From: Ancylobacter polymorphus
Lineage (GTDB): Bacteria; Pseudomonadota; Alphaproteobacteria; Rhizobiales; Xanthobacteraceae
Assembly: GCF_030813495.1 (NCBI RefSeq)
Contig: NZ_JAUSUI010000004.1
Location: forward strand, 124,001 to 188,000
Reading direction: 5' to 3'
DNA length: 64,000 nt
The notes under the pieces are model-generated. The model saw nothing but the letters and a program-made list of their open reading frames with translations. It had not been told where the DNA came from and ran no database searches. The first letter of the stretch is position 1. Each line of letters begins with the position of its first letter. The translations under genes and the position numbers were made by a program. Positions 18,977-28,599 of this stretch are shown piece by piece.

Positions 18977-20434
18977 GTGTCATCCCTCAAGGTTCTCTCC
19001 GTCGTCTCGGAAGTCTTTCCGCTGATCAAGACCGGCGGCCTCGCCGATGTGGCCGGCGCGCTGCCGGCGGCGCTGGCGCGGCACGATGTCGAGCTGCGCA
19101 CGCTCATCCCCGGCTATCCCGCCGTGATGGCGAAATTGACCGAGGCGGCGCCGGTGCACCGTTTCGACGATCTGTTCGGCGGACCGGCAACGCTGCTCGC
19201 TGCCAAGGGCGGCGGGCTCGACCTCTTCGTCATCGAGGCGCCGCATCTCTATGACCGCCCGGGCGGGCCCTATGCCGGGCCGGACGGGGCCGACTGGGGC
19301 GACAATGCGCGGCGTTTCGCGGCGCTGGGTGCGGTGGCCTCGGGGCTGGGGCTCGGCCTCATCGCCGGCTTCGTGCCCGATATCGTCCATGCCCATGACT
19401 GGCAGGCCGGGCTCGCGCCGGCCTATCTCCACTATGCCGGCACCAGGCGCCCCGGCACGGTGATGACGATCCACAACATCGCCTTTCAGGGGCAGTTTCC
19501 CGCCCATGATTTCCCCATGCTCGGCCTGCCGCCGCACGCGTTCGGGCTTGGCGGGGTCGAGTATTACGGCATGGTCGGCTATCTCAAGGCCGGGCTGCAG
19601 CTGGCGGACCGCATCACCACGGTCTCCCCGGGCTATGCCGGCGAAATCCTGCTGCCCGATGCCGGCATGGGGCTCGACGGGCTGCTCAATGCCCGCGCCT
19701 CCGTGCTGTCGGGGATTCTCAACGGCCTTGACGATGCCGGCTGGAACCCCGCCACCGACACGCTGATCGCCAAGCCCTTCGACGCCAAGACGCTGAAGGC
19801 GCGGGCGGCGAACAAGGTGGCGCTGAAGGAGGCGTTCGGGCTCGATGCCGATCCGGAGGCGCTGCTGTTCGGCGTGGTGAGCCGCCTGTCCTGGCAGAAG
19901 GGGCTCGACCTGCTGGCCGACAGCCTCGACACGCTGCTCGGCCTCGGCGCGCAGATGGTGCTGCTCGGCGCGGGCGATGCCGATCTCGCCGGCCGCTTCG
20001 CCGCCGCCGCCCATGCCCATCCCGGCCGCGTCGGCGTGCAGCTCGGCTATGACGAGGGCGTGGCGCACCGCATCCAGGCGGGGGCGGATGTGCTGATCGT
20101 GCCCTCGCGCTTCGAGCCCTGCGGCCTCACCCAGCTTTCCGCGCTGCGCTATGGCGCGCTGCCGCTGGTGGCGCGCGTCGGCGGGCTCGCCGATACGGTG
20201 ATCGACGTGAACGAGATGGCGCGCACCGCCGGTGTCGGCACCGGGGTGCAGTTCTCGCCCGTCACCGCGCCGGCACTGCAGATCGCGCTCAAGCGGGTGG
20301 CCGCGCTGTGGCAGGACAAGGCGCTGTGGCAGAAGCTGCAGCGCAACGCCATGGCGACCGACGTGTCCTGGCAGCGGGCGGCCGGCCAGTACAACACGCT
20401 GTTCCGCACGCTGGCGGCGGAGCGGGCGGGGTGA
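18977..20434 (+). CDS. glgA: Glycogen synthase GlgA
   Basis: The 485-residue GT5 synthase transfers glucose from ADP-glucose to glycogen. [29 protein letters not shown] holds the KTGGL substrate-binding motif. [36 protein letters not shown] and [19 protein letters not shown] are canonical. The frame is open to a TTG at 18875, but that would add 34 unconserved residues. The GTG at 18977 lies three codons before conserved sequence and gives the normal length. The ribosome-binding site is weak. The stop overlaps the following GTG start (GTGA). Confidence 0.93.
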   Translation: MSSLKVLSVVSEVFPLIKTGGLADVAGALPAALARHDVELRTLIPGYPAVMAKLTEAAPVHRFDDLFGGPATLLAAKGGGLDLFVIEAPHLYDRPGGPYAGPDGADWGDNARRFAALGAVASGLGLGLIAGFVPDIVHAHDWQAGLAPAYLHYAGTRRPGTVMTIHNIAFQGQFPAHDFPMLGLPPHAFGLGGVEYYGMVGYLKAGLQLADRITTVSPGYAGEILLPDAGMGLDGLLNARASVLSGILNGLDDAGWNPATDTLIAKPFDAKTLKARAANKVALKEAFGLDADPEALLFGVVSRLSWQKGLDLLADSLDTLLGLGAQMVLLGAGDADLAGRFAAAAHAHPGRVGVQLGYDEGVAHRIQAGADVLIVPSRFEPCGLTQLSALRYGALPLVARVGGLADTVIDVNEMARTAGVGTGVQFSPVTAPALQIALKRVAALWQDKALWQKLQRNAMATDVSWQRAAGQYNTLFRTLAAERAG

Positions 20435-23400
20435 GCGACCTCACCCTCGCCCCCGGAAGTCCCGAGCCGCTCGGCGTCACCCTCGACGGGCGCGGCGTCA
20501 ATGTCGCGGTGTTCTCCGCCCATGCGACGCGCATCGAGTTCTGCCTGTTCGACGCGGCGGGCGAGGTGGAGATCGCCCGTATCGCCCTGCCGGAGCGCAC
20601 CGGCGACGTGTTTCACGGCCACATTGCCGGGGTAATCGCAGGTGCCCGCTACGGCCTGCGCGCGGCGGGGCCGTGGGCGCCGAAAGAGGGCCACCGCTTC
20701 AACCCGGCCAAGCTGCTGGTCGACCCCTATGCGCGCCGGCTCGACCGGCCGTTCCGGCTGGACGCGGCGTTGTTCGACAACCGCGCCAGCGGCGCGCTGC
20801 ATGACGAGACCGACAGCGCCTTCGCGCTGCCGAAAGCCATCGTGATGGGGGTGGAAGCCGAACCCGCCGCGCCGCGCGCGCCGTTCCGCTGGGACCGGCA
20901 GGTGCTCTACGAACTGCATGTGCGCGGCTTCACCATGCGGCAGGAGGCGATCCCGCCGGCGCTGCGCGGCACCTTCGCCGGGCTGGCCGAACCGGCGGCG
21001 CTCGACCATCTGGTGCGGCTCGGCGTCACCACGGTGGAGCTGATGCCCGCCATGGCCTGGATCGACGAGCGGCATCTGCCGCCGCTGGGGCTGAGCAATT
21101 ACTGGGGCTACAACCCTGTCGTGTTCGGCGCGCCCGATCCGCGCCTCGCGCCGGGCGGCTTCGAGGAGATCGCCCGCACCATCGCCGCGCTGCACGCGGC
21201 CGGCATCGCGGTCGTGCTGGATGTGGTGCTGAACCATTCCGGCGAGAGCGACGCATTCGGGCCGACGCTCAGCCTGCGCGGGCTCGACAACGCGACCTAT
21301 TACCGCCACGCCGCCGACGATCCCTCCCGCCTGATCAACGATGCCGGCACGGGCAACACGCTGGCGCTGGAGCGGGCGCCGGTGCTGCGGCTGGCGATGG
21401 ATGCGCTGCGACGCTGGGCCGCCTGCGGGCTGGACGGCTTCCGCTTCGACCTCGCCGCCACGCTGGGCCGCCGGCCCGACGGCTTCGACATGGAAGCACC
21501 GTTTCTGGCGGCGATGCAGCAGGACCCGGCGCTACGCGACCTCGCGCTGATCGCCGAGCCCTGGGATATCGGGCCGGGCGGCTATCAGGTCGGGCGCTTC
21601 CCGCCGGGCTGGGGCGAATGGAACGACCATTTCCGCGACACGGCGCGGCATTTCTGGCGCGGCGATGCCGGCGTCGTGGGCGAGCTGGCAACGCGGCTGG
21701 CCGGTTCCGCCGACATTTTCGCCGGGCGCCACCGCCCGCTCTCGCGCGGCATCAATTTCGTCACCGCCCATGACGGCTTCACCCTGGCCGATCTCGTCGC
21801 CTTTTCGGCCAAGCACAATGACGCCAATGGCGAGCATAATCGCGACGGCACCGACAATAATGTGAGCTGGAACCACGGCGTCGAGGGCGGCACCGACGAT
21901 CCCGCCATCATCGCCGCCCGGCGCGGCGATGCGCGGGCGCTGCTGGCGACGCTGCTCGCCGCGCGCGGCACGCCGATGCTGACCATGGGCGATGAATGCG
22001 GGCGCACGCAGGCCGGCAACAACAACGCCTATGCGCAGGACAATGAGCTGACCTGGCTCGACTGGGCGGCAGTGGATGCGGAGCTTGCCGCCTTCACCGC
22101 CCGGCTGGTGAAGCTGCGCCTCGTCCATCGCGCGCTGCGCGGCGACGCGCCGCTGACCGGGCGCCCGCCCGATGGCAGCGGCCTTGCCGATGTCGACTGG
22201 CGCGCGCCTGCCGGCGGCACGGTGCGCTGGGATGACGGTGCCACCCGCGCGCTGGTGGCGGTGTTCTATGCGCCCGCCACATCCGACGAGGCGGCGGACC
22301 GGGTGGCGGTGGCGCTCAACGCTTCTGATCGGGCGGAACCTCTGGTGCTGCCCGAACCGCGCGACGGCTTCGTCTGGCGCGTCGCCGCCGACACCGCCCG
22401 GCCGGAGGCCGAGGAGGGGGAGCCCCTTGAGGTCGCACCGCGCGCGGTGCTGATCGCCGTCGAGACCGCCGAGCCGGCCGCACCGCGCCGCGCCGCCACG
22501 CCGGAGCGGCTGGACAAGCTTTCCGCTGCGGCCGGCATCGATGGCCAGTGGTTCACCGCCGATGGCAAGGCGCAGAAGGTGAGCGACGACACCAAGCGCG
22601 CGCTGCTCGCCGCGCTGGAGCTGCCGGCCGGCACGCCCGGCGAGGTGAGCGACAGCCTCGCCCGGCTTTCCGCCCAGCATTTCGACCGCGCCATTCCCTT
22701 CGCTGCCATTCTGCGCGAGGGCACGGAACCGCTGCTGACGCTCGCGGGCGAGGCCGCACAGGCGCCGCGCCGGCTGGATCTATCGATCACGCTGGAGGAC
22801 GGGCAGGAGATCGCCGTTCCCATCCGCCCGGAGGAGGGCGAGAGCCGCAGCGTGGAGCGGCCGGACGGCCGGCTGGCGACGCTGCGCGCCGTGGCGCTGC
22901 CGGCGCTGCCGCCGGGCCGGCATGTGCTGCGCCTCGGCGCCGATGCGTGCCGGATCACCGTCGCGCCGCCGGCCAGCCATCTGCCGCGCGCGCTTGAGGC
23001 AGGGGGACGGCTGTTCGGCATTGGTACGCATCTCTACACGCTGCGGCGCGGCGGTGCGGATCAGGGCATTGGCGATTTCACCGCGCTGGCTGAACTCGGC
23101 GAGCGGGCCGCGCAGGCGGGGGCGCGCACGCTGGGGCTGAACCCGCTGCACGCGCTGTTCCCCGACGACCGGGAGCGCACCAGCCCCTATTCGCCCTCCG
23201 ACCGGCGCTTCCTCGACCCGATCTATATCGATGTCGCCGCGCTCGGCGCGGAGATGGCGCCGTTCGGGGCGCTCGCTGCCGCATCGTCGGTCGACTATGC
23301 CGGCGTGTGGGCGGCCAAGGAAGCCGCGCTGCGGGACGCTTTTGCGGGCTTCGAGCGCGGGCCGGACCCCGATTTCGACCGTTTCATCGCGGAAGGCGAC

Positions 23401-24579
23401 GAGACGCTGCGCCGCTTCGCGCTGTTCCAGGCGATCGCCGGCACCTATCCCCGCCGCCCCTGGCGCGACTGGCCGGACGGCCTGAGCGAGGCCGGCGGCG
23501 CGGCGGTGGAGGCGTTCGGCCGCGCCCATGCGGGCGAGGTCCGCTTCGCGCTGTGGCTGCAATGGGTGGCCGATCGGCAGCTCGCCGCGGCGGCGGAGAG
23601 GGCCCGCGCGGCGGGGCTCTCGCTCGGCCTTTACCGCGACCTCGCCGTGGGCACGACTTTGGACGGTGCCGAAGCCTGGGCCGAGGCCGATCTGCTGATG
23701 CCCGGCGTCACCATCGGTGCGCCGCCGGACCCGCTGGGGCCGGAAGGGCAGAACTGGAACCTGCCGCCCTTCGACCCGCTGGCGCTGCAGCGCGACGGCT
23801 ATCGGCGCTATGCCGGGCTGGTGCGGGCGAATATGCGCCATGCCAGCGCGCTGCGGATCGACCATGTGATGGGGCTGCGGCGGCTGTTCCTCATTCCCGA
23901 AGGCGCGAGCGGGGCGGACGGCGCCTATCTCGCCATGCCGTTCGAGGCGCTGGCGGCGCAGGTGGCGCTGGAAAGCGCGCGGGCGCAGTGCCTCGTCATC
24001 GGTGAGGATCTCGGCACCGTGCCCTTCGGCATGCGCGACCAGCTTTCCGCCGAGCGCATGCTGTCCTACCGCGTGCTGTGGTTCGAGCAGAAAGCGGGCG
24101 TGTTCACGCCGCCGCAGGACTATCCGGCGCTGGCGGCGGCCTGCGTTTCCACCCATGACCTGCCGACGCTGGCCGGCTGGTGGGAGGGGGTCGACCTGAA
24201 GGAACGGGAAGCGCTCGGCCTGATCGACGCGGCGGATTATGCGGCGGGGCTGGTGGAGCGGGCCGCTGAGCGCGAACGACTCTGCGCGGCGCTGCTTGAG
24301 GAGGGGCTGATCGCCGCGCTGCCGGCTGCGGGCGCGCCGCTCGACGATGCGCTGCTGGCGGCGATCCACGCTTTCGTCTCGCGCACCAAGGCGGCGCTGG
24401 CTCTGGCGCAGCTCGACGATCTCGCCGGGGAGACGGTGGCGGTGAACCTGCCGGGCACGGACAAGGAGCGGCCGAACTGGCGGCGGCGGCTGGCGCAGAC
24501 GGTGGACGCGGTGATGGAGAGCCCGCGCGCCAGGGCCGCGCTCGCCGCCATGTCGGGCGAGCGCGGCGGGGAGGCGTGA
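20431..24579 (+). CDS. glgX-malQ: GlgX-MalQ fusion: glycogen debranching enzyme joined to 4-alpha-glucanotransferase
   Basis: This single 1382-residue frame contains two complete enzymes. Residues 1-680 are GlgX (isoamylase-type GH13 with N-terminal CBM48). Catalytic positions there are Asp340 ([13 protein letters not shown]), Glu376 ([16 protein letters not shown]) and Asp448 ([15 protein letters not shown]). From about residue 688 ([13 protein letters not shown]) it is a GH77 MalQ with [30 protein letters not shown], Asp1144 ([14 protein letters not shown]), Glu1192 ([10 protein letters not shown]) and Asp1243 ([12 protein letters not shown]). E. coli has these as separate proteins of about 657 and 694 residues. 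The GTG at 20431 overlaps the glgA stop, so the fusion is coupled to glgA. Both active sites look intact, so the protein may trim limit dextrins and recycle the released maltooligosaccharides. Confidence 0.93.
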   Translation: MSDLTLAPGSPEPLGVTLDGRGVNVAVFSAHATRIEFCLFDAAGEVEIARIALPERTGDVFHGHIAGVIAGARYGLRAAGPWAPKEGHRFNPAKLLVDPYARRLDRPFRLDAALFDNRASGALHDETDSAFALPKAIVMGVEAEPAAPRAPFRWDRQVLYELHVRGFTMRQEAIPPALRGTFAGLAEPAALDHLVRLGVTTVELMPAMAWIDERHLPPLGLSNYWGYNPVVFGAPDPRLAPGGFEEIARTIAALHAAGIAVVLDVVLNHSGESDAFGPTLSLRGLDNATYYRHAADDPSRLINDAGTGNTLALERAPVLRLAMDALRRWAACGLDGFRFDLAATLGRRPDGFDMEAPFLAAMQQDPALRDLALIAEPWDIGPGGYQVGRFPPGWGEWNDHFRDTARHFWRGDAGVVGELATRLAGSADIFAGRHRPLSRGINFVTAHDGFTLADLVAFSAKHNDANGEHNRDGTDNNVSWNHGVEGGTDDPAIIAARRGDARALLATLLAARGTPMLTMGDECGRTQAGNNNAYAQDNELTWLDWAAVDAELAAFTARLVKLRLVHRALRGDAPLTGRPPDGSGLADVDWRAPAGGTVRWDDGATRALVAVFYAPATSDEAADRVAVALNASDRAEPLVLPEPRDGFVWRVAADTARPEAEEGEPLEVAPRAVLIAVETAEPAAPRRAATPERLDKLSAAAGIDGQWFTADGKAQKVSDDTKRALLAALELPAGTPGEVSDSLARLSAQHFDRAIPFAAILREGTEPLLTLAGEAAQAPRRLDLSITLEDGQEIAVPIRPEEGESRSVERPDGRLATLRAVALPALPPGRHVLRLGADACRITVAPPASHLPRALEAGGRLFGIGTHLYTLRRGGADQGIGDFTALAELGERAAQAGARTLGLNPLHALFPDDRERTSPYSPSDRRFLDPIYIDVAALGAEMAPFGALAAASSVDYAGVWAAKEAALRDAFAGFERGPDPDFDRFIAEGDETLRRFALFQAIAGTYPRRPWRDWPDGLSEAGGAAVEAFGRAHAGEVRFALWLQWVADRQLAAAAERARAAGLSLGLYRDLAVGTTLDGAEAWAEADLLMPGVTIGAPPDPLGPEGQNWNLPPFDPLALQRDGYRRYAGLVRANMRHASALRIDHVMGLRRLFLIPEGASGADGAYLAMPFEALAAQVALESARAQCLVIGEDLGTVPFGMRDQLSAERMLSYRVLWFEQKAGVFTPPQDYPALAAACVSTHDLPTLAGWWEGVDLKEREALGLIDAADYAAGLVERAAERERLCAALLEEGLIAALPAAGAPLDDALLAAIHAFVSRTKAALALAQLDDLAGETVAVNLPGTDKERPNWRRRLAQTVDAVMESPRARAALAAMSGERGGEA

Positions 24580-24582
24580 GCC

Positions 24583-24888
24583 TTACGGGTTCGCGGGCGC
24601 CGGGGTAGACGGAGCCGGCTCGGCCGGAGTGGCGGGCGCGGGTTCCGGCGATGCGGCCGGCGGGGTCGAGGGCTGCACGGCCGGGTCGTTAGCCGGCGGC
24701 AGCGTGGCTTCCGGCGCGGGCGGCGGCGGGGTGATCGGATCGGCAGCCGGGGGAACCGAGGGCTGTGCGGCCGGCGGGGTCGGGTTTTCCGTGGGCTGAG
24801 TCGTCATCCGCCCGGAATATTGGACGGCGGCATAGGCGGCGATCACCAGGACGATCGCAGCCACGATCAGCATCATGTTTCGGCTCAT
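24583..24888 (-). CDS. Small membrane-anchored proline/alanine-rich protein
   Basis: The 101-residue product is MSRN followed by a hydrophobic segment (MMLIVAAIVLVIAAYAAVQY) and then a low-complexity tail of Pro, Ala, Glu and Thr to the C-terminus. The layout predicts a single N-terminal membrane anchor with an extended periplasmic tail. GGAGAAG lies five bases upstream of the ATG at 24888, which favours this start over the open frame extending to 25074. It is convergent with the glgX-malQ gene, three bases away. I do not recognise a family. Similar anchor-plus-Pro-rich proteins are common in Hyphomicrobiales and of unknown function. Confidence 0.65.
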   Translation of the reverse strand: MSRNMMLIVAAIVLVIAAYAAVQYSGRMTTQPTENPTPPAAQPSVPPAADPITPPPPAPEATLPPANDPAVQPSTPPAASPEPAPATPAEPAPSTPAPANP

Positions 24889-25185
24889 TTGCGCTTCTCC
24901 GGCTTGGTGGCCCGGCAGCCTTATCGGAGACCCGATAACGTCGCCCAGTCCACGAGGCATGGCTTCACGGGATGCCCGCAGGCGGGGCCGTTGCAGGTAA
25001 ATCCGCGCGCGTGCCGCTGGTCCGGGCACAACAAAGCGGCGCAACCTGCGGATTTGCCATTGTCGCAACGCCATTATTCGACGAAAGTTCCTGCTCCATT
25101 CCGCCGCAGGGCGGACGCCGATAACCGAGCCGCGCTAACGCGGCCGCCCCGTCCGCGCGCGGACGGGCAGAGGGAGGGGACGACC

Positions 25186-25422
25186 ATGCCGCACGCCGAT
25201 TTCGACGTAGTCACGCTCTCGCCTTCGACCGTCCGGGTCATGCACCGCGTCGCCCACCACATTTACGAGTTCGCGCTGGAAGAGGATGCCAGCGGCCGGC
25301 GGCGGATGCGCGGCGGCCCGCAGGTGACCTGCGGGCGGGGCGATGTGCCGGCGCTGGAACTGCTGAGCGCCGCCGAGCAGGTCGCCGCCGCCACGGCGCG
25401 CCATACCGGCATGATCGACTGA
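25186..25422 (+). CDS. Small hypothetical protein (78 aa)
   Basis: The short frame begins MPHADFDVVTLSPSTVRVMHRVAHHIYEFALEEDASGRRR. A very strong AGGGAGGGGA ribosome-binding site lies five bases upstream, which is the main reason to believe it is translated. The sequence is amphipathic, with no signal peptide or membrane segment and no motif I recognise. The 297 bases between the preceding divergent gene start and this one hold no other supported gene. It stands alone before the mod operon. Confidence 0.6.
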   Translation: MPHADFDVVTLSPSTVRVMHRVAHHIYEFALEEDASGRRRMRGGPQVTCGRGDVPALELLSAAEQVAAATARHTGMID

Positions 25423-25488
25423 GGCCGCGCGCAACCTCCGCCCGCAGCTGACGTTCGACGTTTTTCTCCACTCCGGTGCAAGAACCAT

Positions 25489-25521
25489 CCGCCACGCCCG
25501 GCCATAAGCCGGGCATGGCGG
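25489..25521. terminator. Strong hairpin upstream of modA promoter region
   Basis: A 14-base stem (13 pairs, one mismatch) encloses the five-base loop CATAA: CCGCCACGCCCGGC pairs with GCCGGGCATGGCGG. It lies between the small upstream gene and the AT-rich modA regulatory region. It probably insulates the mod transcript, although no T-run is present on the plus strand. Confidence 0.4.
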
Positions 25522-25541
25522 GCTGGCATCGTGCGGCTAAT

Positions 25542-25579
25542 CATGTATATGGACGGATACATGTATATCACGGGATATA
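25542..25579. promoter_or_regulatory. Two adjacent AT-rich inverted repeats upstream of modA (candidate molybdate-regulator site)
   Basis: CATGTAT and ATACATG (25542-25548 and 25557-25563) form seven-base arms eight bases apart. They are followed immediately by TATATC and GATATA (25564-25569 and 25574-25579), with four bases between. The block is strikingly AT-rich in a GC-rich neighbourhood and ends 14 bases before the modA ATG. TATAT/ATATA half-sites resemble known ModE-type sites, and a ModE-like gene lies downstream at 28600-29040. Binding is inferred, not shown. Confidence 0.5.
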
Positions 25580-25593
25580 AGAGGGAGCCCGCC

Positions 25594-26400
25594 ATGCCGT
25601 CACGCCTGCCGTCCCGTCGCCATGTGCTGCTTGGCCTCGCGCTGAAGAGCGTCGCCATCGCCGCCCTTCTCGGCATTGCGCTGCCGGCGTCCGTGCGGGC
25701 CGAGGCGCCGGTCACCGTCTTCGCCGCCGCCAGCCTGACCAATGCGTTCCAGGACATCGGCAAGCTCTACAAGGCGAAGACCGGCACGGAGGTCGCCTTC
25801 TCCTTCGCCGCCTCCTCGGCGCTGGCCAAGCAGCTGGAGGCCGGCGCGCCGGCGGGCATCTTCGCTTCCGCCGACAACAAATGGATGGACTACGCCGAGA
25901 GCAAGGACCTGACGCTGAAGGCCACCCGCGTTACCCCGATCGGCAACAGCCTCGTGCTCATCATGCCGGCGGACAAAGCCAGGGACGTGACCATCAACGC
26001 CTCCTTCGACTGGCTGGGTTTTCTCGGCGCCGATGGCCGCATCGTCACCGGCCTCACCGACAGCGTGCCGGTCGGCATCTATGCCAAGACGGCGCTGACC
26101 GCTCTCGGCGCGTGGGACAAGGTGAAGGAGCGTGTCGTCGGCGCCGAGAGCGTGCGCGCCGCGCTGGCGCTGGTGGAGCGCGGCGAGGCGGCCGCCGGCA
26201 TTGTCTATTCCACCGACGCGGCGGTGGCGAAGAATGTGAAAATCGTCGCCACTTTCCCGGCGAACAGCCACCCGCCGGTCGAATACCCGTTCGAGATCGT
26301 CAAGGGCCAGGACAACCCGGCGACGCGGGCCTTCTTCGACTTCCTGGTGGGGCCGGACGCCAAGGCGGTATATGCGTCCTACGGCTTCGTGGTGAAGTGA
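25594..26400 (+). CDS. modA: Molybdate ABC transporter substrate-binding protein ModA
   Basis: The 268-residue periplasmic protein binds molybdate for ModBC. It has a signal peptide (basic MPSRLPSRRH, hydrophobic core, likely cleavage after VRA at residue 36) and then VTVFAAASLTNAFQDIGKLYKAKTG. FSFAASSALAKQLEAGAPAGIFASADNKWMDY is the ModA oxyanion-binding signature. The start at 25594 has GAGGGAG upstream. The ATG at 25531 would put 21 residues of operator sequence before the signal peptide and is rejected. It is the first gene of modABC. Confidence 0.95.
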   Translation: MPSRLPSRRHVLLGLALKSVAIAALLGIALPASVRAEAPVTVFAAASLTNAFQDIGKLYKAKTGTEVAFSFAASSALAKQLEAGAPAGIFASADNKWMDYAESKDLTLKATRVTPIGNSLVLIMPADKARDVTINASFDWLGFLGADGRIVTGLTDSVPVGIYAKTALTALGAWDKVKERVVGAESVRAALALVERGEAAAGIVYSTDAAVAKNVKIVATFPANSHPPVEYPFEIVKGQDNPATRAFFDFLVGPDAKAVYASYGFVVK

Positions 26401-26419
26401 GGCGGGTTGCTGGCCGGCT

Positions 26420-26514
26420 GTCATCCCGGAGCGGCCGGAAGGCCGCATCCGGGACCGCTTTCAGAATGAAAATAGCGGGCGATCCCGGCTCTCGCTACGC
26501 TCGGCCGGGATGAC
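26420..26514. repeat. Palindromic intergenic repeat, family A, copy 2 (modA-modB gap)
   Basis: It opens GTCATCCCGGAGCGGCC and closes GGCCGGGATGAC, matching the element at 610-703. It sits between modA and modB, where its hairpins could lower downstream expression relative to the binding protein. An ATG at its right edge (26510) is in frame with modB. Confidence 0.8.
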
Positions 26515-26539
26515 GGCGAGAGGGGACGACGACTTTTCG

Positions 26540-27235
26540 ATGAGCATGCTCACTCCCGAGGAATGGACAGCGGTCACTCTCAGCCTGAAGGTTGCCTTCT
26601 GGGCGACCTTCTGGAGCCTCCCGCTCGCGGTCCTCACCGCCTTCGTGCTGGCGCGGGCGCGCTTTCCCAGCAAGAGCCTGCTCGACGGGCTGGTCTATCT
26701 CCCGCTCGTGCTTCCCAAGGTGGTGGTGGGCTATCTGCTGCTGGTCAGCCTCGGCGCGCGCGGCTTTCTCGGCCAGTATCTCGACGCCTGGTTCGGCATC
26801 CGGCTGATCTTCACCACGGCGGGGGCGACGGTGGCGGCGGCGGTGGTGAGCTTTCCGCTCACCGTCAACGCCATTCGCCTGGCGCTGGAAGCGGTGGACC
26901 GGGGGTTGGAGACGGCGGCGCGCACGCTGGGTGCGTCACGGCTCGACGTGTTCTTCTCGGTGACGCTGCCGCTGATGCTGCCCGGCGTCCTCTCCGGCGC
27001 GCTGCTCGCCATCGCCTCGGCGCTGGGCGAGTTCGGCGCCACCATCACCTTCGTCTCCAATGTCGAGGGCCAGACCCGCACCATTCCCCTCGCCATTTAC
27101 AGCGCCACCCATATGCCGGATGGCGACGCCATGGCGCTGCGGCTCACGCTGGTCTCGGTGGTGCTGGCGCTCGGCTCGCTGCTGCTGGCGAGCCTCGTCG
27201 ACCGGCGCATCCGCGTCATGATCGGGCGGGGATAG
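26540..27235 (+). CDS. modB: Molybdate ABC transporter permease ModB
   Basis: The 231-residue inner-membrane permease starts MSMLTPEEWTAVTLSLKVAFWATFWSLPLAV and has several membrane segments. The EAA-loop ETAARTLGASRLDVFFSVTLPLMLPGVLSGA docks onto ModC. GEFGATITFVSN is typical of ModB. The frame is open to an ATG at 26510, but that codon belongs to the preceding repeat. The ATG at 26540 gives the usual length and N-terminus. The modC start follows two bases after the stop. Confidence 0.94.
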   Translation: MSMLTPEEWTAVTLSLKVAFWATFWSLPLAVLTAFVLARARFPSKSLLDGLVYLPLVLPKVVVGYLLLVSLGARGFLGQYLDAWFGIRLIFTTAGATVAAAVVSFPLTVNAIRLALEAVDRGLETAARTLGASRLDVFFSVTLPLMLPGVLSGALLAIASALGEFGATITFVSNVEGQTRTIPLAIYSATHMPDGDAMALRLTLVSVVLALGSLLLASLVDRRIRVMIGRG

Positions 27236-27237
27236 GC

Positions 27238-28359
27238 ATGATCGAGGTTGATCTGCGCCTAGCCCGGCCCGGCGGCTTCGCGCTCGATTGCGGCTTCGCC
27301 GCGCCGGGCGAGGGCGTCACCGCGCTGTTCGGCCGTTCCGGCGCCGGCAAGACCACTATCATTCAGGCGGTGGCCGGCGTGGTGCGGCCCGATACCGGGC
27401 GCATCGTGGTGGGGGGCGAGGTGTTCTTCGATGCCGCGCGCGGCATCGACGTGCCGATCGAGGCCCGGCGCGTGGGCTATGTGTTCCAGGATTCGCGGCT
27501 ATTCCCGCATCTCAAGGTCGAGGGCAATCTGCGCTATGGCGAGCGCCGCTGCCGGGCGGTGGAGCGCCCGATCCGCTTCGAGGCGGTGGTCGAATTGCTC
27601 GGTATCGGTCACCTTCTGGCGCGGCGGCCGCACACGCTGTCGGGCGGCGAGCGCCAGCGCGTTGCCATCGGCCGGGCGCTGCTGGCGCAGCCGCGCCTCT
27701 TGCTGATGGACGAGCCGCTGGCGGCGCTGGACGAGGCGCGCAAGGCGGAAATCCTGCCCTATCTGGAGCGGCTGCGCGACGCGATGCGCCTGCCCATCCT
27801 CTATGTCAGCCATTCGCTCGACGAGGTGCTGCGCCTTGCCGACACGCTGGTGGCGCTGCGCGACGGGCGGCAGGTGGCGGCGGGGCCGGTGGCGCAGGTG
27901 CTCTCCCGGCCGGAGATGCTGCCGGTAGTGGGGCGCTTCGACCTCGGTACGCTGCTGGAATGCGTCGTTGCCCGGCATGATGGCGACCTCGCCCTGTCCA
28001 GCCTCGCCTTTGCCGGTGGCGAACTGCGCGTGCCGCAGGTGGACCGCGCGATCGGCGAGAAGGTGCGGGCGCGGGTGCGGGCGCGCGATGTCGCCATTGC
28101 CCTCACCAAGCCCGAGGGCGTGTCGGTCTCAAACCTCTTGCCGGCGGTGGTGGAGGAGGTGGTGGCGCAGGAAGGGCCTTATGCCGATGTCGGCCTCAAC
28201 GTCGGCGGCGTCCGCCTCGCTGCCATGGTGACGCGCGAAAGCGTGGCGCGGCTCGCGCTGCGGCCGGGGCTCGATGTGTGGGCGATGGTGAAATCGGTGG
28301 CGGTGGACAGCCGTAACCCGGACTTCCTCAGTCCCGGCGGGCTTACGGCGCCTGAATGA
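27238..28359 (+). CDS. modC: Molybdate ABC transporter ATP-binding protein ModC
   Basis: This 373-residue ATPase has Walker A GRSGAGKTT (residues 32-40), signature LSGGERQRVAIGRAL, Walker B LLLMDEPLAALD and the switch histidine in YVSHSLDEV. The C-terminal about 70 residues form a TOBE/molybdate-binding-like domain (GVSVSNLLPAVVEEVVAQEG). It energises ModB and may sense molybdate through TOBE. The ATG at 27238 is two bases after the modB stop. The last 17 bases overlap a convergent small gene. Confidence 0.95.
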   Translation: MIEVDLRLARPGGFALDCGFAAPGEGVTALFGRSGAGKTTIIQAVAGVVRPDTGRIVVGGEVFFDAARGIDVPIEARRVGYVFQDSRLFPHLKVEGNLRYGERRCRAVERPIRFEAVVELLGIGHLLARRPHTLSGGERQRVAIGRALLAQPRLLLMDEPLAALDEARKAEILPYLERLRDAMRLPILYVSHSLDEVLRLADTLVALRDGRQVAAGPVAQVLSRPEMLPVVGRFDLGTLLECVVARHDGDLALSSLAFAGGELRVPQVDRAIGEKVRARVRARDVAIALTKPEGVSVSNLLPAVVEEVVAQEGPYADVGLNVGGVRLAAMVTRESVARLALRPGLDVWAMVKSVAVDSRNPDFLSPGGLTAPE

Positions 28360-28537
28360 TCGGCGCCACGCCGGGCCCGACCGCCTGTTCGTCGCGCACG
28401 AAGCCGATCACGGCGAGGATGAGCAGGCCGAGTGTGAGTACGATCAGCACCAGGCGCAGCCGGGCCGAGCGGGCGCGTAACACGCCAAAGGCGCTGAGGA
28501 CGACGAGAATCAGAATGACGATGAGCAGCGTCTGCAT
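28343..28537 (-). CDS. Small two-helix membrane protein (64 aa)
   Basis: The product is almost entirely two hydrophobic segments (TLLIVILILVVLSAFGVL and LRLVLIVLTLGLLILAVIGFV) joined by a basic RARSARL turn, with a short polar tail. AGGGGGA lies five bases upstream of the ATG at 28537, supporting real translation. I recognise no family. It overlaps the end of modC by 17 bases on the opposite strand and sits between modC and the ModE-like regulator, but no link to molybdate is evident. Confidence 0.6.
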   Translation of the reverse strand: MQTLLIVILILVVLSAFGVLRARSARLRLVLIVLTLGLLILAVIGFVRDEQAVGPGVAPIIQAP

Positions 28538-28599
28538 GGTGTCCCCCTGGCGGAACGCCCGCCGGTGGGACAACGAACCGGGCGCTCGCGGGTTCCCCG

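Noticed and set aside
20308..20430. Earlier in-frame start for the GlgX-MalQ fusion
   Set aside because: The upstream codons are the shadow of the glgA 3' end. The GTG overlapping the glgA stop fits the conserved N-terminus.
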